Below, in pieces: positions 55,386-64,000 of a DNA stretch of 64,000 bases; position 1 is the first letter of the stretch, and every line of letters starts with the position of its first letter. The stretch is taken from positions 62,001-126,000 of the forward strand of contig JAFS01000001.1 of assembly GCA_000526255.1 (NCBI GenBank). The letters run 5' to 3'. Source of the stretch: Verrucomicrobia bacterium LP2A (GTDB lineage: Bacteria; Verrucomicrobiota; Verrucomicrobiia; Methylacidiphilales; Methylacidiphilaceae). The position numbers and the translations under genes were made by a program. The notes beneath the pieces are model-generated. The model did no database searches, was not told where the DNA came from, and saw only the letters and a program-made list of their open reading frames with translations.

Positions 55386-56975
55386 ATGCCCCCCGGTGGT
55401 CTGCATAGTGTGAAGAGTAAGAAGATCCATCGCGCGCGGTTGCACCGTGGCGTCGCGGCGCTTGCCCGGATGCTGCTTTGCCCGATTCTTGCTGCTGGAC
55501 CGGCCTTCGCGCAGACGGAGCCCAGCACGGGAAAAGCGCGGTTGGCTCACCCGGCTCGGTCGCTGCCATCCTATGAGCAGCCCGTGCAAGGGCGTCCGGC
55601 GCCCGGCAACGCCCCTTCGCTTGAGACGCTGCTGGAGGCGGTTTCGCCGATCGCTGTGAAACGGTCGGATCCGAAGGCGCTCGACCTGGCCGGCTGCTAC
55701 CAGATGGCAGCGATCCGCTGGGACCAACTCAAGATCGACTACCAGACCCTGCGCGCTCAGCAGGCGGTAGTGACGCAAACCCTCTCGGCATTTTTCCCGC
55801 AGTTTTCGTGGGAAAATATGCAGAGCTTCCAGAACACGACGGGGGTCATTCCCACCGTAAGCGGAGTGGCCATAGGAACCTCCCAGGGCTACTTCTCCTT
55901 CAACGGGATCAACACGACCTGGCTTCTCTTCGATAGCCTGAGGCAGCAGAACCGGGTGGCCGCGGCTCGGGCGGATGCGGCCGCTCAATCCTACACGCTG
56001 CGGCGGGATTACCAGATGCTCTATCTCAATGTCGCCCAGGCGTTCTATCAGGAGCTCAACTATGAAGGGAGCGTCTCCATCCTCGAAGATCAGATTGCCG
56101 CTCTCCAGGGCCTTGTCACTGAGCTCGAATATCGGCTGAAGATCGGAAGGTCCCGGCCCGCCGATGTCTTCCAGGCTCAAGCGAATCTCGCCGCGGCGGT
56201 CGCTCAGCGGGAGGGATATATCGGGTTGATGAATCAGTACAAGGCGACCCTCAACTACTACTTGGGCATTGGCCTGGAGAAGATCGACCTGAAGGAGATG
56301 CAGCCTTTTCCCGGGTCTCAGGCCTTGGAAGACTACTTGATCCACATCGGAAGCCGGCCGGACGTTCTCGCGCAGCTCCAGCTCCTGCGGGCGCAGAAGG
56401 CGGCGCTGGCGGTTGCTATCGGGAATTTTGGCCCACGGGCGGGCGTGTCGGGGAGCTACTTCTTGAGTCACCAGCCGGATTCACCGGTGCTCTGGACGGT
56501 CAACATCGTGGCGACGATGCCGCTTTTTACCGGGGGACTGCTCACGGCCACCGTCCGGGAAGAGCGGGCGCTCGTCCATGTCGCGGAGCTCCAGGTGGAG
56601 AATTTGAAGCGGACCGCCGACCAGAACCTTCGGATCGCTTTCGCTCTTTTCAACGCAGCGGTGGAGCAGGTCCTCCAGTATCGGGAGCAGGTCGAGGTTT
56701 CTGCGCTCTACTACGCGGCGCAGCGAGACGACTTCCAGCGCGGGGTCGCCCAGCTCCTTGATGTCCTCGTGGCCCTGAACACCTATCAGCAGTCGCGGCT
56801 CTCCCTGCATCAGAACGAGATGAACGCCCGGTATCAATTGGTGAACCTCTTCGTCCAGGCGGGCTTGACTCCGACCAACATCGAGGCCACGGGCCTTCCC
56901 GTGCAGAACATCCTTCGCACCGGCCCGCCCGTGGGTCCAGGCAACCCGCCGGTGCTCAAGGCTTCCCTACCGTAG
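55386..56975 (+). CDS. TolC-family outer-membrane efflux protein, paralog 1
   Basis: 529 residues from ATG 55386 (an upstream GTG at 55359 is also in frame). A signal peptide ends AAGPAFAQ. The mature protein has the TolC pattern of two long helical hairpins with repeated segments: KARLDYQTLRAQQ-like coils, NVAQAFYQELNYEGSV, SRPADVFQAQANLAAAV and, in the second half, DVLVALNTYQQSRLSLHQ. It would form the trimeric exit duct for the RND pumps downstream. The next gene, six bases on, encodes a protein of the same length and near-identical middle. Confidence 0.87.
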   Translation: MPPGGLHSVKSKKIHRARLHRGVAALARMLLCPILAAGPAFAQTEPSTGKARLAHPARSLPSYEQPVQGRPAPGNAPSLETLLEAVSPIAVKRSDPKALDLAGCYQMAAIRWDQLKIDYQTLRAQQAVVTQTLSAFFPQFSWENMQSFQNTTGVIPTVSGVAIGTSQGYFSFNGINTTWLLFDSLRQQNRVAAARADAAAQSYTLRRDYQMLYLNVAQAFYQELNYEGSVSILEDQIAALQGLVTELEYRLKIGRSRPADVFQAQANLAAAVAQREGYIGLMNQYKATLNYYLGIGLEKIDLKEMQPFPGSQALEDYLIHIGSRPDVLAQLQLLRAQKAALAVAIGNFGPRAGVSGSYFLSHQPDSPVLWTVNIVATMPLFTGGLLTATVREERALVHVAELQVENLKRTADQNLRIAFALFNAAVEQVLQYREQVEVSALYYAAQRDDFQRGVAQLLDVLVALNTYQQSRLSLHQNEMNARYQLVNLFVQAGLTPTNIEATGLPVQNILRTGPPVGPGNPPVLKASLP

Positions 56976-56981
56976 TGGATC

Positions 56982-58571
56982 ATGGACGTAAGCCGGAGCG
57001 GAAGCATCGGTCTCTGGAGAGGGGCGAAACAGAAGCGCGAGAAGAGGGCGCTTGGCGTCGGAGTCCTCTGCCTGCTCAGCCTGCTTCCCTGGCCGGTCGC
57101 GGCACAATCGCAGGAGAAGGCGGAACGCGCGCGTCCGGACTGGCCCCTTCGCGCGCTGCCGGCTCAGGCACAGCCGGAGCCCGGCCGCCCCGCCGTTTCG
57201 AACATGCCTTCCTTTGACGTGCTGCTGCAAGCCGTCTCTCCCATTGCCGCAAAACGGGAGGATCCAAAGGCGATCGACCTGTCGGAATGCTACCGGCTGG
57301 CAGCGATCCGATGGGATCAGCTGAAGATCGATTATCAGACCGTCCGCGCCCAGCAGGCGGTAGTGGCCCAGAACCAGTCGGCGTTCCTACCACAATTTTC
57401 CTGGCAGAACGAGCAGAGCTTTCAGAACACTACGGGGGTCATCCCGGTCGTTGGTGGGGTCGCCGTGGGACAATCGGGCGGGTACTTCTCCTTCAACTCG
57501 ATCAACTCGACCTGGCTCCTCTTCGACAGCATGCGTCAGCAGAACCGGGTGGCCGCGGCCCGGGCGACCGCTTCGGCGCAGACCTACTCGATGGCGTGGG
57601 ACTACCAGAACCTCTACTCGAATGTCGCCCAGGGGTTTTATCAAGAGCTCAATTACGAAGGCAGCGTCAAGATCCTCGAAGATCAGATCGCCATTTTGCG
57701 CAACCTGGTAAACGAGCTCCAGTATCGATTCAAGGTGGGCCGGTCTCGTCCCGCCGACGTCTTTCAAGGGCAGGCGAATCTCGCGGCCGCGGTCGCTGCG
57801 CGCGAGGGCTACGTCGGGTTGATGAACCAGTACAAGGCGGTGCTCAACTACTACCTGGGCATCGGTCCGGAGAGGATCGACCTCAAGGAGAGCCAGGCGT
57901 TCCCCGGATCGCAAACCCTGGAAGATTACCTGGCACATGTGGGGAGCCGACCGGACGTGCTGGCCCAGGTGCAGCTCCTGCGCTCCCAGAAGGCGACGCT
58001 CGCGGTCGCCATCGGCGAGTTTGGCCCTCGCACGGCCGTCGCCGGCACCTACTTCTTGAGCCACCAGCCCGATTCGCCGGTCGTCTGGAACACCAATATC
58101 GTGACGACGATGCCGCTCTTTACGGGCGGCCTCTATACCGGGTATGTCCGCCAGGAGCGGGCGCTCGTCCACTCGGCCGAGCTCCAGGTGGAGAATTTGA
58201 AGCGTACCGCCGATCAGAGCCTCCGGATCGCCTTCGCTCTGTTCAACGCCGCGGTAGGGCAGGTGCTCCAGTACCGGGAGCAGGTCGAGGTTGCGGCGCT
58301 CTATTTCGCCGCTCAGCGGCACGACTTTCAGCGGGGAGTGGCGCAACTCCTCGATGTGCTGGTGGCTCTCAACACCTACCAGCAGGCGAGGCTGTCACTT
58401 CATCAGAACGAGATGAACGCCCGGTATCAACTGGTGAATCTCTTCGTCCAGGCGGGCTTGGCCGACGGGAACTTGAATCGCACCGGACTTCCGCTTCATG
58501 ATATGCTCCAAACGAGCTCGCCCTCCGGCCCCGGGGCACCGCCGGTGATGCCGGTTTCGGCTCCGCAATAG
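56982..58571 (+). CDS. TolC-family outer-membrane efflux protein, paralog 2
   Basis: 529 residues, a tandem duplicate of the preceding gene; long blocks such as QNTTGVIP, SRPADVFQ, VGSRPDVLAQ, FLSHQPDSPV and DVLVALNTYQQARLSLHQ are shared. The signal peptide ends WPVAAQ. Divergence is greatest in the N-terminal 80 residues and the C-terminal tail. Whether both copies pair with different RND subunits or form mixed trimers is not visible. A 106-base gap leads to the sigma factor gene. Confidence 0.88.
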   Translation: MDVSRSGSIGLWRGAKQKREKRALGVGVLCLLSLLPWPVAAQSQEKAERARPDWPLRALPAQAQPEPGRPAVSNMPSFDVLLQAVSPIAAKREDPKAIDLSECYRLAAIRWDQLKIDYQTVRAQQAVVAQNQSAFLPQFSWQNEQSFQNTTGVIPVVGGVAVGQSGGYFSFNSINSTWLLFDSMRQQNRVAAARATASAQTYSMAWDYQNLYSNVAQGFYQELNYEGSVKILEDQIAILRNLVNELQYRFKVGRSRPADVFQGQANLAAAVAAREGYVGLMNQYKAVLNYYLGIGPERIDLKESQAFPGSQTLEDYLAHVGSRPDVLAQVQLLRSQKATLAVAIGEFGPRTAVAGTYFLSHQPDSPVVWNTNIVTTMPLFTGGLYTGYVRQERALVHSAELQVENLKRTADQSLRIAFALFNAAVGQVLQYREQVEVAALYFAAQRHDFQRGVAQLLDVLVALNTYQQARLSLHQNEMNARYQLVNLFVQAGLADGNLNRTGLPLHDMLQTSSPSGPGAPPVMPVSAPQ

Positions 58572-58677
58572 GCAATCTTTCCCTTCTTGCGACAGGGAGC
58601 GATCGGGAGGGATTACGACGCCCGGAAAATGGGCGTGATTCTACCTCCCGCCGGGTAAGAAGGCCGGAAACGAAAGC

Positions 58678-59250
58678 GTGGTGGAGGAAGAATCCGAAGA
58701 CATCGCGCTCATGGCGAAGATCGCCAAGGGCGATGACGAAGCCTTTCGACGGCTCATCGAGCGCCATGAGCTTGCCGTTTTCGGCACGGCCGTCAAGATG
58801 CTGCAAGATCGCTTCGTCGCGGAAGAGATTACGCAAAAGGTCTTCCTGCGCGTCTATTGGGCGGCCAAGCGGTATCGGCCGACGGCGAAGTTCCGCACTT
58901 GGCTCTTCACGATCTTACGGCGGCTTGTCCTGAACGAGCTGCGCCGCCGCTCCTCCTCCTCCGCACTCGTTTTTACCGGCGACGATGCATGGGAGGGGAC
59001 TCCCTCCGCTTCTCCCCGCTCTCCCGCGGAGCTGCTCGTCGACAAGGAGCGGCTCGAGCTGGTCGAGCGCGCCATCGCCTCCCTGCCTCCAAAGCAGCGG
59101 CTCGCGGTCGTCCTCAAGAGCTACGACGATCTCTCCTATGAGGAGATCGGACGGGTCCTCGGACTCTCGTTGAGCGCGACCCGCGCCCTGCTCTTCCGCG
59201 CTCGCGAAAGCTTGCGCAAGACCTTGTCGTTCCTAAGGGAAAGTCGTTGA
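58678..59250 (+). CDS. ECF-type RNA polymerase sigma factor
   Basis: 190 residues from GTG 58678 (58681 also possible). Region 2 contains DDEAFRRLIERHELAVFGTA and EITQKVFLRVYWAAKRYRP; region 4 contains LPPKQRLAVVLKSYDDLSYEEIGRVLGLS. It is a group 4 sigma factor that would direct a stress or envelope regulon. No anti-sigma gene is next to it; the small secreted protein downstream lacks the usual zinc motif. Confidence 0.9.
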   Translation: MVEEESEDIALMAKIAKGDDEAFRRLIERHELAVFGTAVKMLQDRFVAEEITQKVFLRVYWAAKRYRPTAKFRTWLFTILRRLVLNELRRRSSSSALVFTGDDAWEGTPSASPRSPAELLVDKERLELVERAIASLPPKQRLAVVLKSYDDLSYEEIGRVLGLSLSATRALLFRARESLRKTLSFLRESR

Positions 59251-59325
59251 GCGAAGGCATCCGGGCGGCGGGTGCCGCGTTTTCCCTCTTTTCCCTCGGG
59301 GAAGGAACGGGTTAGACTGGTTTTC

Positions 59326-59673
59326 ATGCCGGTCAAACGACGCTTCCTTCCTCTTTCGATCCTCCTCGCCGTCTTCTGCTCGTGCATCGCTTTGTCCTCC
59401 CCAGGCGCGTGCGCGGCAAGCCGAGCCAGCGTCTCCTCCGAAGGCGCTCCGGCAGGGACGGTCCTATGGAAGACCTTCCCGGAGGGAGGAGGGTATTTCC
59501 AGCAGCGCCAGGACGCGCCGATCATCGTCATTCCCGGCCCTCCTCGACTGCCGGTTCCGGCGGCTCCCGAAGGGGCGGCGGGTCAACATGGGAGAATACC
59601 GCGACAGAAGGTTGTGCCTTCTTTCATTCCCAACGAGGCGATGGAGACCGGAGCCTTTTCCGGCGGCCTGTAG
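59326..59673 (+). CDS. small secreted protein of unknown function
   Basis: 115 residues from the ATG at 59326. A signal peptide (basic start, hydrophobic core, cleavage near ACAASRA) is followed by a Pro-rich mature chain with PIIVIPGPPRLPVPAAPEG. No recognised domain. It lies between the ECF sigma factor and the RND genes on the same strand; a link to either is only suggested by position. Confidence 0.5.
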   Translation: MPVKRRFLPLSILLAVFCSCIALSSPGACAASRASVSSEGAPAGTVLWKTFPEGGGYFQQRQDAPIIVIPGPPRLPVPAAPEGAAGQHGRIPRQKVVPSFIPNEAMETGAFSGGL

Positions 59674-59836
59674 CGGGCATCCGTCGGTCGTAGGCAGACG
59701 ACGCGATCCTCCGCAACATCCGCTCGCTTGGGCGGTTCAATCGGTTGAGATCCACAGGCGCGCGGCTGTGGGATCGCGCGACAGACCCTCCCCGGGAAGA
59801 GGCATCGGGCCACTGACTTGAGGATGGGGCATCCAG

Positions 59837-62800
59837 ATGACTCTCTCCGATCTCTCCATTCGTCGGCCCGTCTTCGCGTGGATGCTCATGGCCGGACTCC
59901 TCATCTTCGGGGCGATCTCCCTCGGCCGGCTGGGGGTGAGCGATCTCCCGGAGATCGACTTCCCCGTGTTGACGATCAACCTCCAGTGGGCGGGCGCAGC
60001 ACCCGAAATCATGGAGACGGCGATCGTCGATCCGATCGAGGAAGCCGTGATTTCCGCCCAGGGGCTGCGGAACATCACTTCTTTTATCGAGCAGGGGCAG
60101 GCGTCGATCATCCTCGAGTTCGACCTTGGGAGGCCGATCGATGCGGCACTGACCGAGGTCCAATCGAAGGTCAGCTCGGTCAAGCTCCCCTACGATACCA
60201 CGACGCAGGCGGCGACGCAGACCGTCCAGCCCGTTGCGCAGCCGATCCTCACCAAGGACAATCCGGAAGAGCAGCCGATCCTGATCCTTTCGGTATCGGG
60301 CAAGGATAAGACGCTGCACGATCTGGTGACCTATGTCGATCTGGTCCTGCACGATGAATTCCAAATCGTCCCCGGGGTCGGGGAGATCGTGCTGGCCGGC
60401 TACAACGTCCGCAACCTGCGGGTCTGGGTCGACAACGAGAAGCTCAAGCCACTGCAGCTCACCCTGCTTGACGTGCAGACGGCACTGCAGCAGGAGCAGG
60501 TGGAGGTTGCGGCCGGCTACCTCGAAAACTCCCGGCGGGAGATGAACGTCCGGGCCATGGGGGAAGGGCTGACACCGGAAGCGGTGGGCGACATCCAGAT
60601 CAAGAGACGAGGAACCGAGCTCGTCTATCGATCCCCCATTCACATTAAGGATGTCGGGCGGGTGGAGGACGGGCTCGATGATATTCGGCGGATCGCCGTC
60701 AGCGGCGGCCAGCCGGTTGTGGGACTCGGCATCAAGAAGCAACCGGGTGCCAATTCGGTGGCGGTCGCGCGGGCGGTCAAGCAGAAGCTCGAGGAAGTCA
60801 AGCGCCATCTGCCTCCCGGATTCGAGGTCGCGGTCGCCTATGACCGGACGCACCATATCGAGGAGGCGATCCAGGAGACCCTCTTTACCCTGCTCCTGTC
60901 GGCCCTGGTGACGGCGGTCGTCTGCTATCTTTTCTTGGGGACGTGGAGCTCTACCCTCAATGTCCTTCTCTCGATTCCCACTTCGGTGCTCGGGACCTTC
61001 ATCATCCTCTACTTTCTTGGTTTCACCCTCAACTTCTTCACCCTTCTCGGCCTCTCCCTGGCGATCGGCATCATCGTTGACGACGCGATCATGGTTCTGG
61101 AGAACATCGTCCGCCACAGGGAAATGGGCCAGAGCAGGGTGCGGGCCGCCCAGATCGGCGCTCGGGAAATTACCTTCGCGGCCGTCGCCGCCACGGTGGC
61201 GATCGTGGCCATCTTCCTGCCGGTTGCGTTCATGCGCGGGATCGTCGGGAAATATTTCTATCAATTCGGGGTAACCATCACCGCCGCCGTCGCGCTTTCC
61301 CTCCTCGAGGCGATCACCCTGACTCCGATGCGCTGCTCGCAGCTGCTCGAGGATCCGAGCCATCGCCGGGGGCTTGCCTGGCTCATGGACCGGATCTTTC
61401 ACGGGCTTTCGCGGATCTACCGGTTCTTCCTGCGCATCTGCGTCGATCACTCCTGGCTCATCCTGCTGGCGGCGGCCGCCCTCTTCGCCCTCTCCCTGCG
61501 CTTCCTTGCGCTGCTGCCCAAGGAGCTGATCCCCGCGCAAGACGAATCCTCTTTCCTCGTGCGCATCCAGACGCCGGTCGGCTCCTCGATCCATTACACG
61601 CAAAAGAAGCTGGAAGAGTGCGAGGCGATCATCGCGACTCACCCCGAGGTGGAGCGGGCCTTTGGAGAGGTCGGCGGATTCATTCAACGCACGGGGGCGA
61701 GCGACGGCAACCTGATCGATGCCCAGGTCAACGTGGGCACGGTCTACGTGACGCTCAAGCCCAAGGGAGAACGAAAGCTGACCCAGCAAGAGATGGGGGA
61801 TCGGCTGCGGACGGAGCTCACCAAGCTCGGGGGAGTCAAGGTGGCCCTCCAGGATCTCTCGATCCGGGGATTCACCACGGGGCGCGGGTTACCGATCGAG
61901 TTCTCGGTACGGGGGCGCGACTACAAGGTACTCCGGGAGCAGGTCGCCAAGATCACCGAACAGATGAGAAAATCGGGCTACTTCGTCGATCTCGATTCCG
62001 ATTTCCGGGACGGAATGCCTGAGGTGCGCGTCTTCCCCGACCGCTTCGCCGCCAACGCCTGTGCCATGCCCATTCAAAACATCTCCAACACGGTGGCGGT
62101 CGCGATCGGAGGCGTGGCCCAGAGCCAGTTCACCAACGGAGAGCGTCGCTACGACATCCGGGTCCGCTTGGAGGGCGGAGAGCGCGTGAAGCCCGAGGAT
62201 ATTCAGAAGCTCTTTGTCCGGACCAATTCGAACGAGTATATGCCGATCACCTCGGTGGCCCATTTCGAGACCGTCTCGACCTATCAGACGCTCGGACGAC
62301 GCATGCGGGAGAGGGCGATCACGGTCTTTGCCAACGTCGCTCCCGGAAAGTCGCAGGCAGCGGCTCTGGCCGAGGCCCGCAAGATTGCCGATAAGCAGGT
62401 CCTCCACGGCTACCGGGTCTACTGGAGCGGCGGAGCCGCCGCCTTCGAGGAGACCTTCGGCAGCCTCCAGTTCGCTCTCTGGGTGGGGATCGTGATCGCC
62501 TACATGGTCCTCGCCTCTCAGTTCAACAGCTTCATCCATCCCTTGACCGTCTTGCTGGCGCTTCCGTTCAGCTTGAGCGGGGCGCTGCTCGCTCTCTATC
62601 TCGCGCACCAGTCGATCAATCTCTACAGCATGATCGGCCTGGTCCTGCTGATGGGCATCGCAAAGAAGAACTCGATCCTGCTCGTCGAATTTGCGAACCA
62701 GAAGCGGCACCTCGACGGTCTTCCGGTTCGGGAAGCGCTGCTGGAAGCGGGGCCGATCCGGCTCCGTCCGATTCTGATGACCTCCGTGGCGACGCTGGCG

Positions 62801-63043
62801 GCGGCCCTCCCGCCGGCTCTCGCGATCGGTCCGGGCTCCGAAAGCCGGATCCCCATGGCGATCACGATCCTGGGAGGGGTGACCGTTTCCACTTTCTTCA
62901 CCCTCTTCGTGGTTCCAGCGGCCTATCGCGTGCTGGCCCGCCTGGAACGACCTCCCCGGCGGCCTTCTTCTCCCGGCGAGAGGCCAGCTCGGGCGGTCTG
63001 GGAGCATGCGGAGGCCCCGCAGAGCCCGGACGGCATCCCATGA
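59837..63043 (+). CDS. RND multidrug efflux transporter (MdtB/AcrB type)
   Basis: 1068-residue inner-membrane proton antiporter. Twelve TM helices in two repeats with two large periplasmic loops; N-terminus LSDLSIRRPVFAWMLM. The proton-relay aspartates are in TM4 (GIIVDDAIMVLENI, near residue 414) and the lysine in TM10 (GIAKKNSILLVEFA). No membrane fusion protein (HlyD) gene lies beside it in the window. Its stop overlaps the next RND start as ATGA, as in MdtB-MdtC pairs. The 163-base gap before it shows no gene. Confidence 0.93.
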   Translation: MTLSDLSIRRPVFAWMLMAGLLIFGAISLGRLGVSDLPEIDFPVLTINLQWAGAAPEIMETAIVDPIEEAVISAQGLRNITSFIEQGQASIILEFDLGRPIDAALTEVQSKVSSVKLPYDTTTQAATQTVQPVAQPILTKDNPEEQPILILSVSGKDKTLHDLVTYVDLVLHDEFQIVPGVGEIVLAGYNVRNLRVWVDNEKLKPLQLTLLDVQTALQQEQVEVAAGYLENSRREMNVRAMGEGLTPEAVGDIQIKRRGTELVYRSPIHIKDVGRVEDGLDDIRRIAVSGGQPVVGLGIKKQPGANSVAVARAVKQKLEEVKRHLPPGFEVAVAYDRTHHIEEAIQETLFTLLLSALVTAVVCYLFLGTWSSTLNVLLSIPTSVLGTFIILYFLGFTLNFFTLLGLSLAIGIIVDDAIMVLENIVRHREMGQSRVRAAQIGAREITFAAVAATVAIVAIFLPVAFMRGIVGKYFYQFGVTITAAVALSLLEAITLTPMRCSQLLEDPSHRRGLAWLMDRIFHGLSRIYRFFLRICVDHSWLILLAAAALFALSLRFLALLPKELIPAQDESSFLVRIQTPVGSSIHYTQKKLEECEAIIATHPEVERAFGEVGGFIQRTGASDGNLIDAQVNVGTVYVTLKPKGERKLTQQEMGDRLRTELTKLGGVKVALQDLSIRGFTTGRGLPIEFSVRGRDYKVLREQVAKITEQMRKSGYFVDLDSDFRDGMPEVRVFPDRFAANACAMPIQNISNTVAVAIGGVAQSQFTNGERRYDIRVRLEGGERVKPEDIQKLFVRTNSNEYMPITSVAHFETVSTYQTLGRRMRERAITVFANVAPGKSQAAALAEARKIADKQVLHGYRVYWSGGAAAFEETFGSLQFALWVGIVIAYMVLASQFNSFIHPLTVLLALPFSLSGALLALYLAHQSINLYSMIGLVLLMGIAKKNSILLVEFANQKRHLDGLPVREALLEAGPIRLRPILMTSVATLAAALPPALAIGPGSESRIPMAITILGGVTVSTFFTLFVVPAAYRVLARLERPPRRPSSPGERPARAVWEHAEAPQSPDGIP

Positions 63044-64000
63044 ACTTGCCTGAGCTTGCGATTCGTCGACCGGTCGCTGCATGGATGCTCATGGCATCCC
63101 TGGTCTTTTTCGGCATTCTCTGCCTCTTTTCCCTCGGGATCAGCCGGCTTCCGGATGTGACCTACCCGGTCTTGACCGTCGTCGCCCAGTGGCCCGGTGC
63201 ATCTCCCGAGGTCATGGAAGCCGAGGTCGTCGATCCGCTGGAGGAGGTGCTCATGTCGGTGCAGGGGATCCGGGACGTCACGAGCACGATCATGCAGGGT
63301 GTCGCGCGGATTCAGCTCGACTTTCGCCTGGATCGGGATATCGACGCGGCCCTGCAGGAGACGAATTCCAAGATCCGGGCGGTGCAGCTCCCCTACAACG
63401 TGGATCCCCCCGTGATCTTCAAGGTCAATCAGAACGACTCCCCGATTCTCTGGCTTGCGGTCACCTGGGATCGACCCTTGAAGGATATCATTCGCTATGT
63501 GGATACGCGCGTTCGCGACAAGTTTTCCTTAGTGCAGGGGGTCGGCGACATCCAGCTCGGGGGCTGGACGGATCGGAACTTCCGCGTCTGGCTCGATCGG
63601 AACAAGCTGGCGCAATATCAGGTCGCTCCCAACGACGTTCTCAACCTCTTCCGGGCCGAATACCAGGAAACGGCCGCGGGCTACCTGGAAAGTGCCCACA
63701 ACGAGATCAACGTCCGGGTGATGGGCGAGGTGAGGTCGCCGGAGGAGATGGGGGGGCTCGCTCTCAACCATCGGGGAGGGTCGGGGGGGGCGAACCTTCC
63801 TCCTTTGACCGGCATTGCTTCCTCGCAAGGCGGAATGGCGGGCACTGCGGGGACAACCAGCTTTGCGACGAACACGCTGAGCAATGTGCGGGGCCCAGCC
63901 GACTCGTTCACCCCGCTTGCGCAGATTGCTCGGCCTGAGGATGGTCTCATGGACCCGCGCCGTTTCGCGCGGAGCGACGGAGTTCCCTCCGTGGGCTTGG
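63040..64000 (+). CDS. second RND efflux transporter, 3' end outside window
   Basis: The open frame starts at the ATGA overlap and runs off the window after 320 codons. N-terminus LPELAIRRPVAAWMLMASLV, then DVTYPVLTVVAQWPGASPEVME, VDPLEEVLMSVQGI and LYP-type porter segments match RND pumps and differ enough from the upstream one to be a distinct subunit. From about residue 245 a 45-residue Gly/Ser/Thr-rich stretch interrupts the porter domain before PLAQIARPEDG resumes the family pattern. With its neighbour it probably forms a two-RND (MdtBC-like) pump. Confidence 0.9.
   Translation, partial: MNLPELAIRRPVAAWMLMASLVFFGILCLFSLGISRLPDVTYPVLTVVAQWPGASPEVMEAEVVDPLEEVLMSVQGIRDVTSTIMQGVARIQLDFRLDRDIDAALQETNSKIRAVQLPYNVDPPVIFKVNQNDSPILWLAVTWDRPLKDIIRYVDTRVRDKFSLVQGVGDIQLGGWTDRNFRVWLDRNKLAQYQVAPNDVLNLFRAEYQETAAGYLESAHNEINVRVMGEVRSPEEMGGLALNHRGGSGGANLPPLTGIASSQGGMAGTAGTTSFATNTLSNVRGPADSFTPLAQIARPEDGLMDPRRFARSDGVPSVGL

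Noticed and set aside
59624-61789. Long minus-strand open frame under the RND pump
   Set aside because: Antisense to a clear RND gene, with biased Arg/Gly/Asp content and no domain.
63040-64000. Frameshift in the second RND gene
   Set aside because: Reading in the frame set by the ATGA overlap gives family sequence on both sides of the Gly/Ser/Thr-rich insert without a stop.

Overview
The window is a G+C-rich bacterial chromosome segment. The combination of genes and the 16S rRNA type suggest a member of the Verrucomicrobiota. An acidophilic methanotroph-like lineage (Methylacidimicrobium or a relative) is my best guess, but it is inference: no methane or carbon-fixation gene lies here, and a 16S database comparison would settle it.

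Layout. 1-3436: 3' part of nadB facing an ArnT-like GT39 glycosyltransferase. 3553-8986: a complete rrn operon (promoter, boxA elements, 16S, tRNA-Ala, tRNA-Ile, 23S, 5S, terminator) with long processing stems flanking both large rRNAs. 9098-12686 (minus): a membrane-anchored SAM methyltransferase behind four tandem paralogous lipoprotein genes in an ABAB arrangement. 12929-22539 (plus): isocitrate dehydrogenase, tRNA-Gln, two tandem outer-membrane-barrel-like paralogs, a TPR/aspartyl-protease-like protein, a flippase-like membrane protein, a SAM hydrolase with a lipoprotein signal, TypA/BipA and an isochorismatase-family hydrolase. 22579-24629 (minus): ctaA-ctaB for heme A. 24837-27788: moxR, DUF58 and VWA genes. 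27818-28522 (minus): a left-handed beta-helix protein. 28745-30767 (minus): an IS607-type element with a shortened TnpA and an atypical TnpB. 31200-48468: a division and cell wall (dcw) cluster. 48567-49739: an XRE regulator with a ligand-binding domain. 49736-54147 (minus): an ABC exporter and a glycosidase-GT2 fusion. 54306-55208: purC. 55386-64000: two TolC paralogs, an ECF sigma factor, a small secreted protein and two RND pump subunits, the second cut by the window edge.

The dcw cluster is the most interesting region. It runs mraZ, rsmH, ftsL, ftsI, murE, murF, mraY, a LysM protein, ftsW, murG, murC-murB fusion, ddl, ftsQ, ftsA, ftsZ-like. Most junctions are 1-16 nt start/stop overlaps. 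murD is missing, with a LysM protein in its usual slot. The MurB half of the fusion has lost its recognisable catalytic residues. The FtsZ homolog lacks a canonical tubulin signature and T7 loop, yet keeps an FtsZ-type C-terminal peptide (LDIPAF). An ordered row of GTGG boxes at 10-bp spacing precedes mraZ and is a likely MraZ operator.

Other points of note are the ABAB lipoprotein array, the extracytoplasmic-looking SAM hydrolase, the glycosidase/GT2 fusion coupled to an exporter, the Ala-then-Ile tRNA order in the rrn spacer, and a Gly/Ser/Thr-rich insertion in the second RND pump. No CRISPR array or prophage was seen. All calls come from reading the sequence; no database search was run.
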